From: Oscillospiraceae bacterium
Lineage (GTDB): Bacteria; Bacillota; Clostridia; Oscillospirales; Oscillospiraceae
DNA length: 44,229 bases
NCBI GenBank assembly: GCA_017416445.1
Contig: JAFQCJ010000057.1
Coordinates: 1 to 44,229 of the forward strand
Reading direction: 5' to 3'
Below the pieces are notes generated by a model. It saw only the letters and a list, made by a program, of their open reading frames with translations, was not told the origin of the DNA and ran no database searches. Shown here piece by piece: positions 1 through 10,740 of the stretch (the stretch's first letter is position 1; the number at the start of each line of letters is the position of its first letter). The translations under genes and the position numbers were made by a program.

Positions 1-101
1 CGACGAGCGAGAACCTTACGGCCGTTGCTGGTAGCCATTCTCTTACGGAAACCGTGCACCTTGGAGCGCTGACGCTTCTTGGGCTGATAGGTACGGAACA
101 T
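1..101 (-). CDS. rpmH: 50S ribosomal protein L34 (partial, cut by window start)
   Basis: Reading leftward from ATG at 101-99 gives 33 codons of L34: it starts [14 protein letters not shown] and continues through HGFRKRM and NGRKVLARR, matching the strongly conserved short basic L34 family (normally about 44 residues). About ten C-terminal residues lie beyond the window. GGAGG (complement of 111-115) sits nine bases upstream of the ATG and fixes the start. An overlapping out-of-frame ATG at 106-104 is not used. L34 is a late-assembling protein of the large ribosomal subunit. The divergent rpmH/dnaA arrangement is typical of bacterial origins, and rnpA-yidC would be expected further left. Confidence 0.96.
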   Translation of the reverse strand, partial: MFRTYQPKKRQRSKVHGFRKRMATSNGRKVLAR

Positions 102-236
102 AGCATGACACCTCCATTAATAAAAATAAATCTGCTCCCGATTGTTTCACGGGGCATACTCGACAGCAGACAAGGATTGTCCGCCGCAGTCGACAATTCA
201 TATACGCCTTCTTCATCGGAGAAAGGCGTGCCCTTC

Positions 237-266
237 ATTATAACCAACAACTCTCCATTTTGTCAA
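237..266 (-). promoter_or_regulatory. rpmH promoter, consensus sigma-A type
   Basis: On the minus strand, TTGACA (complement of 261-266) and TATAAT (complement of 237-242) are both perfect consensus hexamers, 18 bases apart. Transcription would start near 230, leaving a leader of about 130 bases before rpmH. The leader contains a hairpin with arms at 204-210 and 223-229. Confidence 0.85.
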
Positions 267-293
267 CAAAAACTTCATTTTTCCTCTGTACTT

Positions 294-322
294 TCTACAC
301 TTATTCTAATAATAAGTGTAGA
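294..322. repeat. Perfect 12-bp inverted repeat overlapping the dnaA promoter
   Basis: TCTACACTTATT (294-305) and AATAAGTGTAGA (311-322) are exact reverse complements around the 5-base centre CTAAT. The right arm covers four of the six bases of the dnaA -35 hexamer, so a dimeric protein bound here would block polymerase. There is no T-tract immediately after it, which argues against a terminator. The binding protein is not known. Confidence 0.8.
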
Positions 323-347
323 CTTTTTCCACAGCTTTTGGTATAAT
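319..347 (+). promoter_or_regulatory. dnaA promoter with a DnaA box in its spacer
   Basis: TAGACT (319-324) and TATAAT (342-347) are 17 bases apart. The near-consensus DnaA box TTTTCCACA lies at 325-333, between the two hexamers. DnaA binding there would compete with RNA polymerase, the known logic of dnaA autorepression. Confidence 0.7.
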
Positions 348-402
348 CTTATCTGAGAAAGTATGCCCGATAGAGAAAAAGCAGCAGAAAGGGAGTGGAC
401 GG

Positions 403-1716
403 ATGAACTCACTGTCCGATGTGTGGAAGATACTATTGGAACGGCTGAAGCAGGATCTTTCCCCTATCACCATCAACGCCTGGTTTGACGAGGTGAAAGT
501 GGTGACCATGGAGGATTCGGCTCTTGTGCTGCATTGCAGCAGTCCCTTTAAAAAAGAAATTATCGAAAAGCGCTTTACTGGTCAGATCAAGGATGCCCTG
601 CGGGATATCTTCTCTGCCGATCTGGAAGTAAAGATTTTGGATGATGAACAGCTGGAGGTTTATCACGGTGTTCGTCCGGATCATCCCGATATTCCCGGTG
701 AAAACGATGCCTTCACTTTTGAAACCTTTGTGGTGGGTCCTCAGACAAAGATGGCTTATGCTGCAGCCCGCAGTGTGTCGGAAAAACCGGCGGGTAAGTT
801 CAATCCCCTGTTTATCTACGGTGACAGCGGGCTGGGAAAAACCCACCTTCTCCACGCCATCGCCCGTCAGACAAAGCGTCTGCGGCCTGAGAGTAAGATT
901 ATTCTCGTAAACGGCGAAGTCTTTACCAACGAACTCATTGACGCCATTCGTGGAGGAACCACTGCCGATTTCCGCGATAAATATCGTCAAAAAGATCTGC
1001 TGTTGGTAGACGATATTCAGTTCATCGCCGGCAAACAGCAAACACAGGAGGAGTTCTTCCATACCTTCAATGCACTTTATGAATCGGGACATCAGATCGT
1101 TCTCACCTCTGACCGTCCTCCTAAGGAGATGACACAACTGGAGGATCGCCTCCGCACCCGTTTCGAGTGGGGTTTGATGGTAGATGTAGAACCACCGGAC
1201 TACGAGACCCGTCTGGCCATCATCCGCAATAAGGCAGTATTGCTGGGCCTTAATCTTCCCGATCGTATTACCACGCTGATCGCGGAGAACATCACCGCCA
1301 ATGTCCGTCAGATTGAAGGTGCACTGAACAAGGTCCTGGCTTACCGCGATTTGATCGGTGCTATGGATGAAGAAGCCATTATCGATGCCATTAAAGATGA
1401 ATTGAAGAGTTCTTCGGAATATGTTCCCTCAGAAGAAAACATCGCCGAGTACATTGCAAAATTCTTTAATTTGGAGTTGGATGTACTCCGTGGTAACGGA
1501 CAGGGCCGCGAGGTGACCCATGCCCGACAGATTGCCATGTATCTTATTCGTCGCCTTCGTGGTACATCTTTGAAAGACATCGGTAAGTATTTTGAAGGCC
1601 GCGACCATACTACGGTACTCTACAGTCTCAAGCAGGTGGAGAAAAAGATGCGCAGCGATCCTGCCTTTGCCGAAACGGTAAAGGAGATCACTACCAATAT
1701 CAATTCTAAAACCTGA
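403..1716 (+). CDS. dnaA: Chromosomal replication initiator protein DnaA
   Basis: This AAA+ initiator binds DnaA boxes, melts the origin and recruits the helicase loader. At 437 residues it is close to the usual 440-460. Domain I is at about 1-85, followed by a short acidic linker. The AAA+ core begins near 105, with Walker A GDSGLGKTH at 140-148 and Walker B LLLVDDIQ at 199-206. The C-terminal helix-turn-helix domain carries the DnaA signature GRDHTTVLYSLK. The ATG at 403 is preceded by GGGAG at a suitable distance and gives a complete domain I. It is first in the rightward replication gene run. Regulation is probably autorepressive through the promoter DnaA box. Confidence 0.99.
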   Translation: MNSLSDVWKILLERLKQDLSPITINAWFDEVKVVTMEDSALVLHCSSPFKKEIIEKRFTGQIKDALRDIFSADLEVKILDDEQLEVYHGVRPDHPDIPGENDAFTFETFVVGPQTKMAYAAARSVSEKPAGKFNPLFIYGDSGLGKTHLLHAIARQTKRLRPESKIILVNGEVFTNELIDAIRGGTTADFRDKYRQKDLLLVDDIQFIAGKQQTQEEFFHTFNALYESGHQIVLTSDRPPKEMTQLEDRLRTRFEWGLMVDVEPPDYETRLAIIRNKAVLLGLNLPDRITTLIAENITANVRQIEGALNKVLAYRDLIGAMDEEAIIDAIKDELKSSSEYVPSEENIAEYIAKFFNLELDVLRGNGQGREVTHARQIAMYLIRRLRGTSLKDIGKYFEGRDHTTVLYSLKQVEKKMRSDPAFAETVKEITTNINSKT

Positions 1717-1959
1717 TTTCACATTTTTTGTGGAATTCACATGGATATTCTGTGGAAGATTCAGTTTCTTCCCTTTCTGTGTGAAAAAAGCAGAAAAAAG
1801 AAAGAAAGAGATGTGAAAGAGAAAACCGCATAAAATAAGGCTTTTTCTTCCTTTTCCACTTCTTTTTTCCCTACGGCTACTGTGACGAATAAAATAGTTT
1901 AGTATATGCTGTGGCACAGAGAAATATGCCACTGATTCTTAAAAAGAGAGGAAAACAAT
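1717..1959. other. dnaA-dnaN intergenic region, candidate unwinding site of the origin
   Basis: An AT- and homopurine-rich gap of 243 bases. It contains degenerate DnaA-box-like words: TGTGGAAGA at 1751-1759 and TTTTCCACT at 1852-1860 (two mismatches each), and TGTGGAATT at 1729-1737 (three). The stretch around 1888-1907 is AT-rich with TAG-like triplets. In B. subtilis the DNA-unwinding element lies in exactly this gap. Position and composition fit, but the boxes are weak. No clear dnaN promoter was found. Confidence 0.4.
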
Positions 1960-3072
1960 ATGCTGAAATTTTCCTGTGAAAAAACATTACTGCAACAGGC
2001 AGTTTCCGCGGCCTCCCGCGCTGTTGCCTCCAAAAGCTCCATTCCTGCTCTGGAGGGCATTCTTATGGAGGGCGACATGAATTTGGTTTTGTCGGGCTAT
2101 AACATGCAGACAGGAATCCGTACCGCCATTGAGGCACAGATTCATGAAGCAGGTCGCATTGTGCTCAATGCCAAGCTTTTTGGTGACATTATCCGGAAGA
2201 TGCCCGATGATGTGATCGTTTTCTCTGCCGATGAAAAGCTGGTGGTCCATCTCAGCTGCGGCGATGCCAGCTTTGATATTCTTGGTCTCAGTGCTGAGGA
2301 CTATCCCGAACTGCCGGAAGTGGACGATCAGTTCTCGGTGGCACTGGAGCAGCGTACCCTGAGAGCCATGATTTCTCAGACCGCTTTCGCCGTGTCCACC
2401 AATGAGAGCCGCCCTGTGCATACCGGTTCTCTGTTTGAAATTGATGATAACGGTCTTACAATGGTATCGGTGGATGGTTTCCGTCTGGCGCTGCGTCGTG
2501 AGCCGTTGGAGCGTATGGATGGCGGCGCTTTCCGTTTTGTCGCTCCCGGCAGTGCCCTTCGTGAAGTGGAAAGCATCTGCTCCGATTCGGATGATCTTAT
2601 CACTGTTACACAGGGCAAGCGCCATCTTCTTTTTGAGGCAGGTGCCACGCAGCTGATCTGCCGTCGTCTTGAGGGTGATTTTCTGGATTATAAGAATGCC
2701 ATTCCCCGGTCCAATCCCATTGCATTGGAGGTGGAGTGCAGTGCCCTGCTCCAGAGTCTCGACCGCGTCAGTGTGGTGATCAGCGAAAAATTGAAGAGCC
2801 CCGTAAAGTGCGTATTTGATGATGAGCGGGTATTTCTCTCTGCCAAGACCGGAAATGGCGAGGCAAAGGATATCTGCTACATAAAGGGTGACGGCAAGGG
2901 TCTGGAGATCGGCTTTAATAACCGGTATCTAATGGATGCTCTTCGTTATGCTCCTTCCGACAAGGTGCGGATGGAACTGAACACCGGTATTTCTCCCTGT
3001 ATCATCACTCCCACCGATGGCAGCGACAACTTCCTGTATATGGTGCTGCCTGTCCGCCTGAAGGTACAGTAA
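1960..3072 (+). CDS. dnaN: DNA polymerase III beta subunit (sliding clamp)
   Basis: DnaN forms the ring-shaped dimer that tethers DNA polymerase III and many repair proteins to DNA. The 370-residue product has the usual length and the three-fold clamp architecture. It begins MLKFSCEKTLLQQAVS and ends with the characteristic ...ITPTDGSDNFLYMVLPVRLK, which forms the hydrophobic partner-binding pocket region. GAGAGGAAA before the ATG is a good ribosome-binding site. It follows dnaA by 243 bases and leads directly into the S4 gene and recF, the standard order. Confidence 0.99.
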   Translation: MLKFSCEKTLLQQAVSAASRAVASKSSIPALEGILMEGDMNLVLSGYNMQTGIRTAIEAQIHEAGRIVLNAKLFGDIIRKMPDDVIVFSADEKLVVHLSCGDASFDILGLSAEDYPELPEVDDQFSVALEQRTLRAMISQTAFAVSTNESRPVHTGSLFEIDDNGLTMVSVDGFRLALRREPLERMDGGAFRFVAPGSALREVESICSDSDDLITVTQGKRHLLFEAGATQLICRRLEGDFLDYKNAIPRSNPIALEVECSALLQSLDRVSVVISEKLKSPVKCVFDDERVFLSAKTGNGEAKDICYIKGDGKGLEIGFNNRYLMDALRYAPSDKVRMELNTGISPCIITPTDGSDNFLYMVLPVRLKVQ

Positions 3073-3076
3073 AGAT

Positions 3077-3298
3077 ATGAAAAAACAAAATATTACCATT
3101 ACAACTGAATTTATCAAACTGCAGGATCTGCTTAAATTTGCCTCTTTGGTAGGAACTGGCGGTGAAGCAAAGGTTCTGATTCAGGAGGGTGCTGTTTCTG
3201 TCAATGACGAGATCTGCACCCAGCGCGGCAAAAAAATTCGCCCCGGCGATGAAGTTCAGATTGCCGACATCGTATTGACAGTAAAATATGCGGATTGA
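3077..3298 (+). CDS. S4-domain RNA-binding protein, YaaA/RlbA type
   Basis: This is a 73-residue protein consisting of one S4-like RNA-binding fold. The diagnostic part is LQDLLKFASLVGTGGEAKVL, then a basic loop (TQRGKKIRPGDEV). Family members sit between dnaN and recF in most Firmicutes and are often called YaaA or RlbA; a role in ribosome assembly or RNA binding has been proposed but is not firmly established. The ATG lies four bases after the dnaN stop with only a weak ribosome-binding site, suggesting translational coupling to dnaN. Its 3' end overlaps the recF start by eleven bases. Confidence 0.93.
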   Translation: MKKQNITITTEFIKLQDLLKFASLVGTGGEAKVLIQEGAVSVNDEICTQRGKKIRPGDEVQIADIVLTVKYAD

Positions 3299-4390
3299 CG
3301 GCTTGTTGCTGGAGGGTTTTCGTAACTACGAACGCCAACAGCTGATTTTCAACGAGGACTGCAATGTCATCTACGGCGAAAATGCACAGGGAAAAACCAA
3401 TCTTCTTGAGGCTATTGGTTATCTTTCCTGTGGTAAGTCACCCCGTACCCATGCTGACCGTGAATTGATTGGTTTTGACAAGGAAACTGCAGTGATTGAG
3501 GGAAGAATCTATTCCCGTGACCGCGATTTTACTACGAGGATAGAGCTGCAGCGGGGAAAAAAGCGCAAGATGACCATCAACGGTGTCACGGCAAAAAATG
3601 CCGCTTCCCTTTCGGATGTGCTGCACACGGTGTTCTTCGCACCGGAGGATTTGTTTCTCATCCGTGAGGGCGCTGCTGCCCGCCGTCGTTTTATGGACAA
3701 TTCCCTGTGTCAACTGCGTCCCCGTTATGCTGCGGCCTTAGCAGAATATACGAAACTCTATGAACACAAGACCCGTATTTTACGGGACAGTGAAGAGTTT
3801 CCTGCTCTGTTGGATACGCTGCCGGAGTTCAACGAGCGGCTCTGCCAGACAGGAGCAGTGCTGATCCATTATCGTGCCCAGTTTTGTGAAAGACTGGCAG
3901 AATATGCTGCCCAGGCACACGGTGAGTGCAGCGGCGGCCGGGAAGAACTGCGGCTGTATTATAAGACTGTAAAAACAGTGGAGAACCCGGAGGGTGACAC
4001 CGCTGCCATCTGTGAGGCGCTTCGTCAGCATCAGGCAGCACACTACCATGCAGAATTGGCCTCACGCCTCTGTCTCAGCGGACCTCATAAGGATGACCTT
4101 GAGGTAGAGGTCAACGGACAGAGTGCCCGCCAGTTTTGCTCACAGGGACAGGTGCGGACTGCCGCATTGGCACTGAAGCTGGCGGAGCGGGAGATTCACA
4201 AGAATACTTTTGGTGAATATCCTGTGATGCTGTTGGACGATGTGCTCTCAGAGCTGGATCCGCGGCGGCAGGAATATGTATTAAATCGCATTGCCGGCGG
4301 ACAGGTGTTTATCACCTGCTGTGAAAGCGACCGTCTGGCAACACTATTAAAGGGAAAAGTCTTTCACATTCACGGCGGGGAGGTTGTGTG

Positions 4391-4391
<1 letters not shown>
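3288..4391 (+). CDS. recF: DNA replication and repair protein RecF
   Basis: RecF is an SMC-like ATPase that helps load RecA at single-strand gaps during recombinational repair. The 367 residues carry Walker A GENAQGKT at 30-37, the ABC signature region LSGPHKDDL, and Walker B VMLLDDVLSELD near the C-terminus. Length is normal for the family. The ATG at 3288 lies inside the end of the upstream S4 gene and the TGA overlaps the remB ATG by one base, so S4-recF-remB look translationally coupled. Confidence 0.98.
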
Positions 4392-6608
<2,217 letters not shown>

Positions 6609-6626
6609 GAAAGGAGGTCACCGAAA

Positions 6627-9137
6627 ATGGCACATAAGAATGTGGATTACGATCCCGAAACATTGCGCTATCCCGACCAGAAAATCGTCAAAAGCGAGCT
6701 GGTCAAGGAGATGGAGACCTCCTATATTGAATATGCTATGTCCGTCATCGTGGGCCGCGCTCTGCCCGATGTCCGCGATGGCTTGAAGCCCGTTCACCGC
6801 CGTATTCTCTATACCATGCACGAGGACGGCCTCACCCATGACAAGCCCCATCGCAAGAGCGTGACGGCTGTCGGTGATGTGCTGGGTCGGTATCATCCCC
6901 ATGGTGATGCCAGCGTGTACGATGCTCTGGTGCGTCTGGCACAGAGCTTCTCCATGCGCTACCAGCTTATTGACGGTCACGGTAACTTCGGTACCGTGGA
7001 CGGCGATCCCCCTGCTGCTTATCGTTATACTGAGGCACGCATGGCCAAGATGGCCGGGGAGATGCTCCGGGACATTGAAAAGGACACGGTGGATTGGGAT
7101 CCCAACTTCGATGAAACCCGCAAAGAACCCCGTGTGCTGCCTGCCCGCTTCCCCAACCTACTGGTGAACGGTTCCAGCGGTATCGCCGTGGGTATGGCTA
7201 CCAACATCCCCCCTCACAACCTCACCGAGGTCATCAACGCCTGTATCTGTGTACTGGAGAATCCCGAGGCCACGCTGTATGATTTGATGCAGCATGTGAC
7301 AGGTCCCGACTTCCCCACCAAGGGTATCATTATGGGTCGCAGCGGCATTCGGGCTGCTTATGCCACCGGCCGGGGAAAGGTGATCCTCCGTGCCCGCACG
7401 GAGTTTGAAGAGGTGCAGGGCCGCACCCGTATCATCGTCTCCGAGCTTCCCTATCAGGTCAATAAACGCATGCTCATCAAGAACATGGCCGATCAGGTGA
7501 ACGACAAGCGCCTGGAGGGTATCAGCAACATCACCGACCAGACGGATCGCAGCGGTATGCGCATCGTCATCGACCTCAAGCGTGATGCCAATCCTCAGGT
7601 GGTGTTGAATCGTCTCTTTGCTCAGACCCAGATGCAGACCAGCTTTGCCATCAATATGCTGGCGCTGGTGGACGATCAGAAACAGCCCAAGATCCTGTCC
7701 CTGCGGCATATTATTGATGAATATCTGGCCTTCCAGCTGCAGATTATCACCCGCCGCACCCAGTACGATTTGAAAAAAGCCCGTGAGCGCGAGCATCTGC
7801 TGCAGGGCCTGCTGATTGCACAGGATAATATCGACGAAGTCATCAAGATCATCCGTACCAGTTACGACGATGCCAAGGATAATCTGATGGTTCGCTTTAA
7901 CCTCTCTGAAGTACAGGCACAGGCCATCTGTGATATGCGCCTCATCGCATTGCAGGGCCTTAACCGTGAGAAGCTGCAGAACGAGTATGACGAACTGGAA
8001 AAGCGTATCGCTTACTATGTAGAGCTCCTTGGCAGTGAGACTATGCTTCGCGGCGTGCTGAAAGAGGAACTGACGGAGATCCGCGACAAGTACGGAGATG
8101 AGCGCAAAACAGAGATCCAGGATGTGGAAGATGACATTGACATCGAGGATCTGATTGAAGAGGAGCAGTGTGTCTTTACCCTCACCAAGAACGGCTATAT
8201 CAAGCGTACACCTGTCAGTGAATACACTGCGCAGTCCAAGGGTGGACAGGGTAAGAAGGGAATCACCACTCGGGACGAGGATTATGTCTGTGATGTGTTT
8301 ACCGCCTCTACCCACGACAGTATCCTGTTCTTTACCGATACGGGTAAGGTTTACCGCAAGAAGGGCTATCAGATCCCTGAGAGCGGCCGCGCCGCCCGCG
8401 GTATCGCCGTGGTAAATATTATTCAGATCGATCCCGATGAGCGGGTACAGGCCATGCTCCACTTCCGTCAGAGCGACACCAACGAGGATGAAGTGGGTGC
8501 GCTGCGGTTGACCATGGTGACACGAAACGGTACTGTCAAGCGTGTGGCTGTCAGTGCGTTCCGTAATATCCGCCAGAACGGCCTCCGTGCGCTGCGCCTC
8601 GACGAGGGGGACAGCCTTGTGAGTGTTATCGAGACAGATGGTCAGCAGAATATTCTCATTGCCACCCATGACGGTATGGCGGTGTGCTTCGACGAGAACG
8701 ATGTCCGCACCATGGGCCGTGATGCCGTGGGCGTCCGCGGTATCCGCCTCCGGGAGGGGGACTATGTCATCGGTGCGGCAAGGGCTGCCGAGGGTAAGTT
8801 CGTACTCTCTGTCACTGAGCGCGGTTTCGGTAAGCAGACGGCGGTGGAGGAGTACCGCATTACCAATCGTGGCGGAATCGGCATTAAGAACTATATGGTC
8901 ACCGACAAAACCGGCGGCGTCATCGGCATGCAGATCGTGGACGGCAGCGAGGATATGCTGCTCATTACAGAATCTGGTGTCATGATCCGTACGGCGGTGG
9001 GCAATGTCCGCACTGCAGGCCGTGCCACACAGGGTGTTATCGTCATGCGCTTCAAAGAGGGAGGGGACCGGGTCATTGCCATGGCTCTTACCGAAAAGGA
9101 AGAAGCTGAGGGTGAGGACGAGAATAAAGGAGAATAA
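6627..9137 (+). CDS. gyrA: DNA gyrase subunit A
   Basis: GyrA carries the DNA cleavage-reunion centre and the C-terminal DNA-wrapping beta-pinwheel. In the 836 residues, the active-site tyrosine is Tyr134 in AAYRYTEARM. The quinolone-resistance-determining region reads HPHGDASVYD at 91-99 plus one, with Ala95 where E. coli has Ser83 and Asp99 where it has Asp87. The GyrA box appears as the variant SKGGQGKKG, followed by the pinwheel repeats. The strong site AAAGGAGG lies upstream of the ATG. A short acidic tail (about 15 residues rich in Glu) ends the protein. Confidence 0.99.
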   Translation: MAHKNVDYDPETLRYPDQKIVKSELVKEMETSYIEYAMSVIVGRALPDVRDGLKPVHRRILYTMHEDGLTHDKPHRKSVTAVGDVLGRYHPHGDASVYDALVRLAQSFSMRYQLIDGHGNFGTVDGDPPAAYRYTEARMAKMAGEMLRDIEKDTVDWDPNFDETRKEPRVLPARFPNLLVNGSSGIAVGMATNIPPHNLTEVINACICVLENPEATLYDLMQHVTGPDFPTKGIIMGRSGIRAAYATGRGKVILRARTEFEEVQGRTRIIVSELPYQVNKRMLIKNMADQVNDKRLEGISNITDQTDRSGMRIVIDLKRDANPQVVLNRLFAQTQMQTSFAINMLALVDDQKQPKILSLRHIIDEYLAFQLQIITRRTQYDLKKAREREHLLQGLLIAQDNIDEVIKIIRTSYDDAKDNLMVRFNLSEVQAQAICDMRLIALQGLNREKLQNEYDELEKRIAYYVELLGSETMLRGVLKEELTEIRDKYGDERKTEIQDVEDDIDIEDLIEEEQCVFTLTKNGYIKRTPVSEYTAQSKGGQGKKGITTRDEDYVCDVFTASTHDSILFFTDTGKVYRKKGYQIPESGRAARGIAVVNIIQIDPDERVQAMLHFRQSDTNEDEVGALRLTMVTRNGTVKRVAVSAFRNIRQNGLRALRLDEGDSLVSVIETDGQQNILIATHDGMAVCFDENDVRTMGRDAVGVRGIRLREGDYVIGAARAAEGKFVLSVTERGFGKQTAVEEYRITNRGGIGIKNYMVTDKTGGVIGMQIVDGSEDMLLITESGVMIRTAVGNVRTAGRATQGVIVMRFKEGGDRVIAMALTEKEEAEGEDENKGE

Positions 9138-9140
9138 ACT

Positions 9141-9479
9141 ATGGGAAAACGGCGTGAAGCCCAGCTGAAACTGACACGCTGGCAGTACTTTACAAAAAAT
9201 CTCTATAACAATACCGCCACCAAGACCCGCTTTTCTTACAATAAGGTGGTCTATCTCAAGTCTGAGAAACTGATGGATATCGAGGCTCGCAGCAATCGCA
9301 TCAATGTCCTTTTGCTGTTGGCGCTGGTGGTGATGTTCATTCTGACTTCCAAGATCCAAAATGTTTGGATCGTCATTGCCTACTTGCTGCTGGTGGTGGC
9401 AGGACAGATCGTGCGTCTTTGCATGCTGCCCAAGGACATTCAGTCCCATCTGACGGACTCGGGCTACCGTGAGCGATGA
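9141..9479 (+). CDS. Small two-helix membrane protein, unknown function
   Basis: A 112-residue protein that I cannot assign to a named family. A basic N-terminal half (about 1-50, rich in Lys/Arg and aromatic residues) is followed by two membrane helices at about 53-69 and 73-93 and a short polar tail. AAAGGAG precedes the ATG. The gene starts three bases after the gyrA stop and its TGA overlaps the trmO ATG, so it is cotranscribed and probably coupled with both neighbours. A role linked to gyrase or tRNA modification cannot be concluded from position alone. Confidence 0.85.
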   Translation: MGKRREAQLKLTRWQYFTKNLYNNTATKTRFSYNKVVYLKSEKLMDIEARSNRINVLLLLALVVMFILTSKIQNVWIVIAYLLLVVAGQIVRLCMLPKDIQSHLTDSGYRER

Positions 9480-10156
9480 GCAAGGTGGAACTACAGCCTA
9501 TCGCCCACATTGTCACGCCCTTTAAAGAGAAGTTTGGCGTGCCGCGGCAGAGCGGGTTGGTGGATACAGCTGCACAAATCGTTTTTGAACCACTTTATCG
9601 CAGTGCCGAAGCGGTGCGAGGTATGGAGGGATTTTCCCACCTGTGGCTCATCTGGCATATTGACCGCAACGGCCCAAAGTGGTCACCCACGGTGCGTCCG
9701 CCCCGTTTGGGTGGTAATCGCCGCCTTGGCGTGTTTGCCACCCGCTCTCCCTTCCGGCCCAATCCCTTAGGATTAAGCTGTGTAGAACTGGCGAAAGTGG
9801 ATTACGATGCCCCCAATGGTCCTGTGATCCATGTTCGCGGTGCAGATCTGGTGGACGGTACCCCTATTTTCGATATCAAGCCCTATGTCCCGTACTGTGA
9901 TGCACACACCGATGCCCGCGGCGGTTTCACCGATGAGCAGGCGTTTTCCGCGCTGCAGGTGGACTTCCCCCCTGCCCTGCTGGAAAAAGTTCCTGCAGCG
10001 CTGAGGGAGAGTCTGATTGCCACTCTGGCAGGTGACCCCCGACCTCAGTATCAGGACGATCCTGCACGGGTGTACGGACTTCGTTTCGGAGGGCAGAATG
10101 TGCGCTTTCGGGTAGCGGATGGTGTTGCGACCGTGGTGGAGGTGGAAAGAGCATGA
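9476..10156 (+). CDS. trmO: tRNA (N6-threonylcarbamoyladenosine37-N6)-methyltransferase TrmO (TsaA/YaeB family)
   Basis: TrmO uses S-adenosylmethionine to methylate t6A37 of threonine tRNA. The 226-residue protein shows the family blocks [31 protein letters not shown] and the segment [18 protein letters not shown], in that order. The conserved C-terminal DPR/Y region follows ([19 protein letters not shown]). The start overlaps the preceding membrane-protein stop, and the end overlaps rnhA by four bases (ATGA), so all three are coupled. The C-terminal part is variable in this family, and homologues outside enterobacteria have not all been tested for activity. Confidence 0.92.
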   Translation: MSKVELQPIAHIVTPFKEKFGVPRQSGLVDTAAQIVFEPLYRSAEAVRGMEGFSHLWLIWHIDRNGPKWSPTVRPPRLGGNRRLGVFATRSPFRPNPLGLSCVELAKVDYDAPNGPVIHVRGADLVDGTPIFDIKPYVPYCDAHTDARGGFTDEQAFSALQVDFPPALLEKVPAALRESLIATLAGDPRPQYQDDPARVYGLRFGGQNVRFRVADGVATVVEVERA

Positions 10157-10587
10157 AGAAAGTTACCATCTATACCGATGGAGCTTGCTCCGGCAATCCC
10201 GGCCCCGGAGGATGGGGCGCCATTCTGGAGTGGAACGGCATTGAGAAGGAACTTCACGGCGGCGAGAACCCCACTACCAACAACCGCATGGAGCTGACGG
10301 CGGTGATCGTGGCACTGGAGACACTGAAGGAGAGCTGCATCGTAGAACTCTACAGCGACTCGAAGTATGTCATTGATGCCCTCACCAAGGGATGGCTGGA
10401 GAGCTGGCGGAAAAATGGCTGGCGTAAGGCGGATAAAAAACAGGTATTGAACATTGATCTGTGGGAGCGGTTACTGCCCCAGCTGCAGCGACACGAGATG
10501 CACTATCACTGGGTCAAAGGACATGCTGAGAACGAAAAAAACAACCGCTGCGATCAAATGGCGGTAGAAGAGAGTAAGAAATTCTGA
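10153..10587 (+). CDS. rnhA: Ribonuclease HI
   Basis: RNase HI cuts RNA in RNA-DNA hybrids, removing R-loops and primer remnants. The 144 residues begin [23 protein letters not shown] (first 20 are diagnostic). All four catalytic acidic residues are visible: Asp9, Glu47, Asp69 and Asp134, with His124 in the flexible loop. The basic protrusion ([12 protein letters not shown]) that binds hybrid DNA is present, as in the E. coli type. The start lies inside the end of trmO (ATGA overlap). It is the last gene of the rightward run and is followed by a two-way terminator at 10704-10738. Confidence 0.98.
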   Translation: MKKVTIYTDGACSGNPGPGGWGAILEWNGIEKELHGGENPTTNNRMELTAVIVALETLKESCIVELYSDSKYVIDALTKGWLESWRKNGWRKADKKQVLNIDLWERLLPQLQRHEMHYHWVKGHAENEKNNRCDQMAVEESKKF

Positions 10588-10703
10588 TCGTTTACAAATT
10601 GTTCACGACCAATTCAAGATTCCGAAAAAATTCTGGGGTAAGATAACATCATCCAAAGGATATCCATTCCTTATGTGATTTCTCTCTCTCCTAACAACAC
10701 ACA

Positions 10704-10738
10704 AGAAAAAGCACCCTCTTCAAGAGGGTGCTTTTTCT
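10704..10738. terminator. Bidirectional intrinsic terminator between rnhA and the Cys-Ala-tail gene
   Basis: Arms 10704-10720 and 10722-10738 are perfect 17-base reverse complements around one base. The core GCACCCTCTT/AAGAGGGTGC stem is flanked by A5 on one side and T5 on the other, so it works in both directions. The gap 10588-10703 before it shows no gene and no convincing promoter. Confidence 0.93.
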
Positions 10739-10740
10739 GT

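Larger units (their letters stand above)
102..402. other. rpmH-dnaA divergent intergenic region (possible part of the origin)
   Basis: About 300 bases with no gene. It holds the leftward rpmH promoter and leader, the rightward dnaA promoter, a 12-bp inverted repeat at 294-322 and a near-consensus DnaA box TTTTCCACA at 325-333 (one mismatch to TTATCCACA). The stretch 241-350 is AT-rich. In relatives such as Bacillus subtilis the origin is bipartite, with DnaA boxes both upstream and downstream of dnaA, so this region may be one half. I found no cluster of perfect DnaA boxes, so the origin role is an inference. Confidence 0.45.

Noticed and set aside
143..158. parS-like half site TGTTTCACG near rpmH
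   Set aside because: Only the left half matches; 12 of 16 positions in total agree and the palindrome is not completed. True parS sites are at 29151 and 29190.
260..268. DnaA-box-like TTGTCAACA
   Set aside because: Two mismatches to the consensus, and it is better explained by the perfect -35 hexamer of the rpmH promoter that it overlaps.
7158..9449. Very long leftward open frame (763 codons) opposite gyrA
   Set aside because: It is the mirror of gyrA codon bias. It has no start signal or protein-like motifs, and gyrA on the other strand is certain. The same holds for long frames opposite gyrB (4794-6206), PBP2/GH13 (26355-28448), serS/rsmG (31181-33442) and aspS (36632-38401).
10588..10703. 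Possible promoter TAAGAT after rnhA
   Set aside because: No -35 at a workable distance and no gene downstream on that strand before the terminator.
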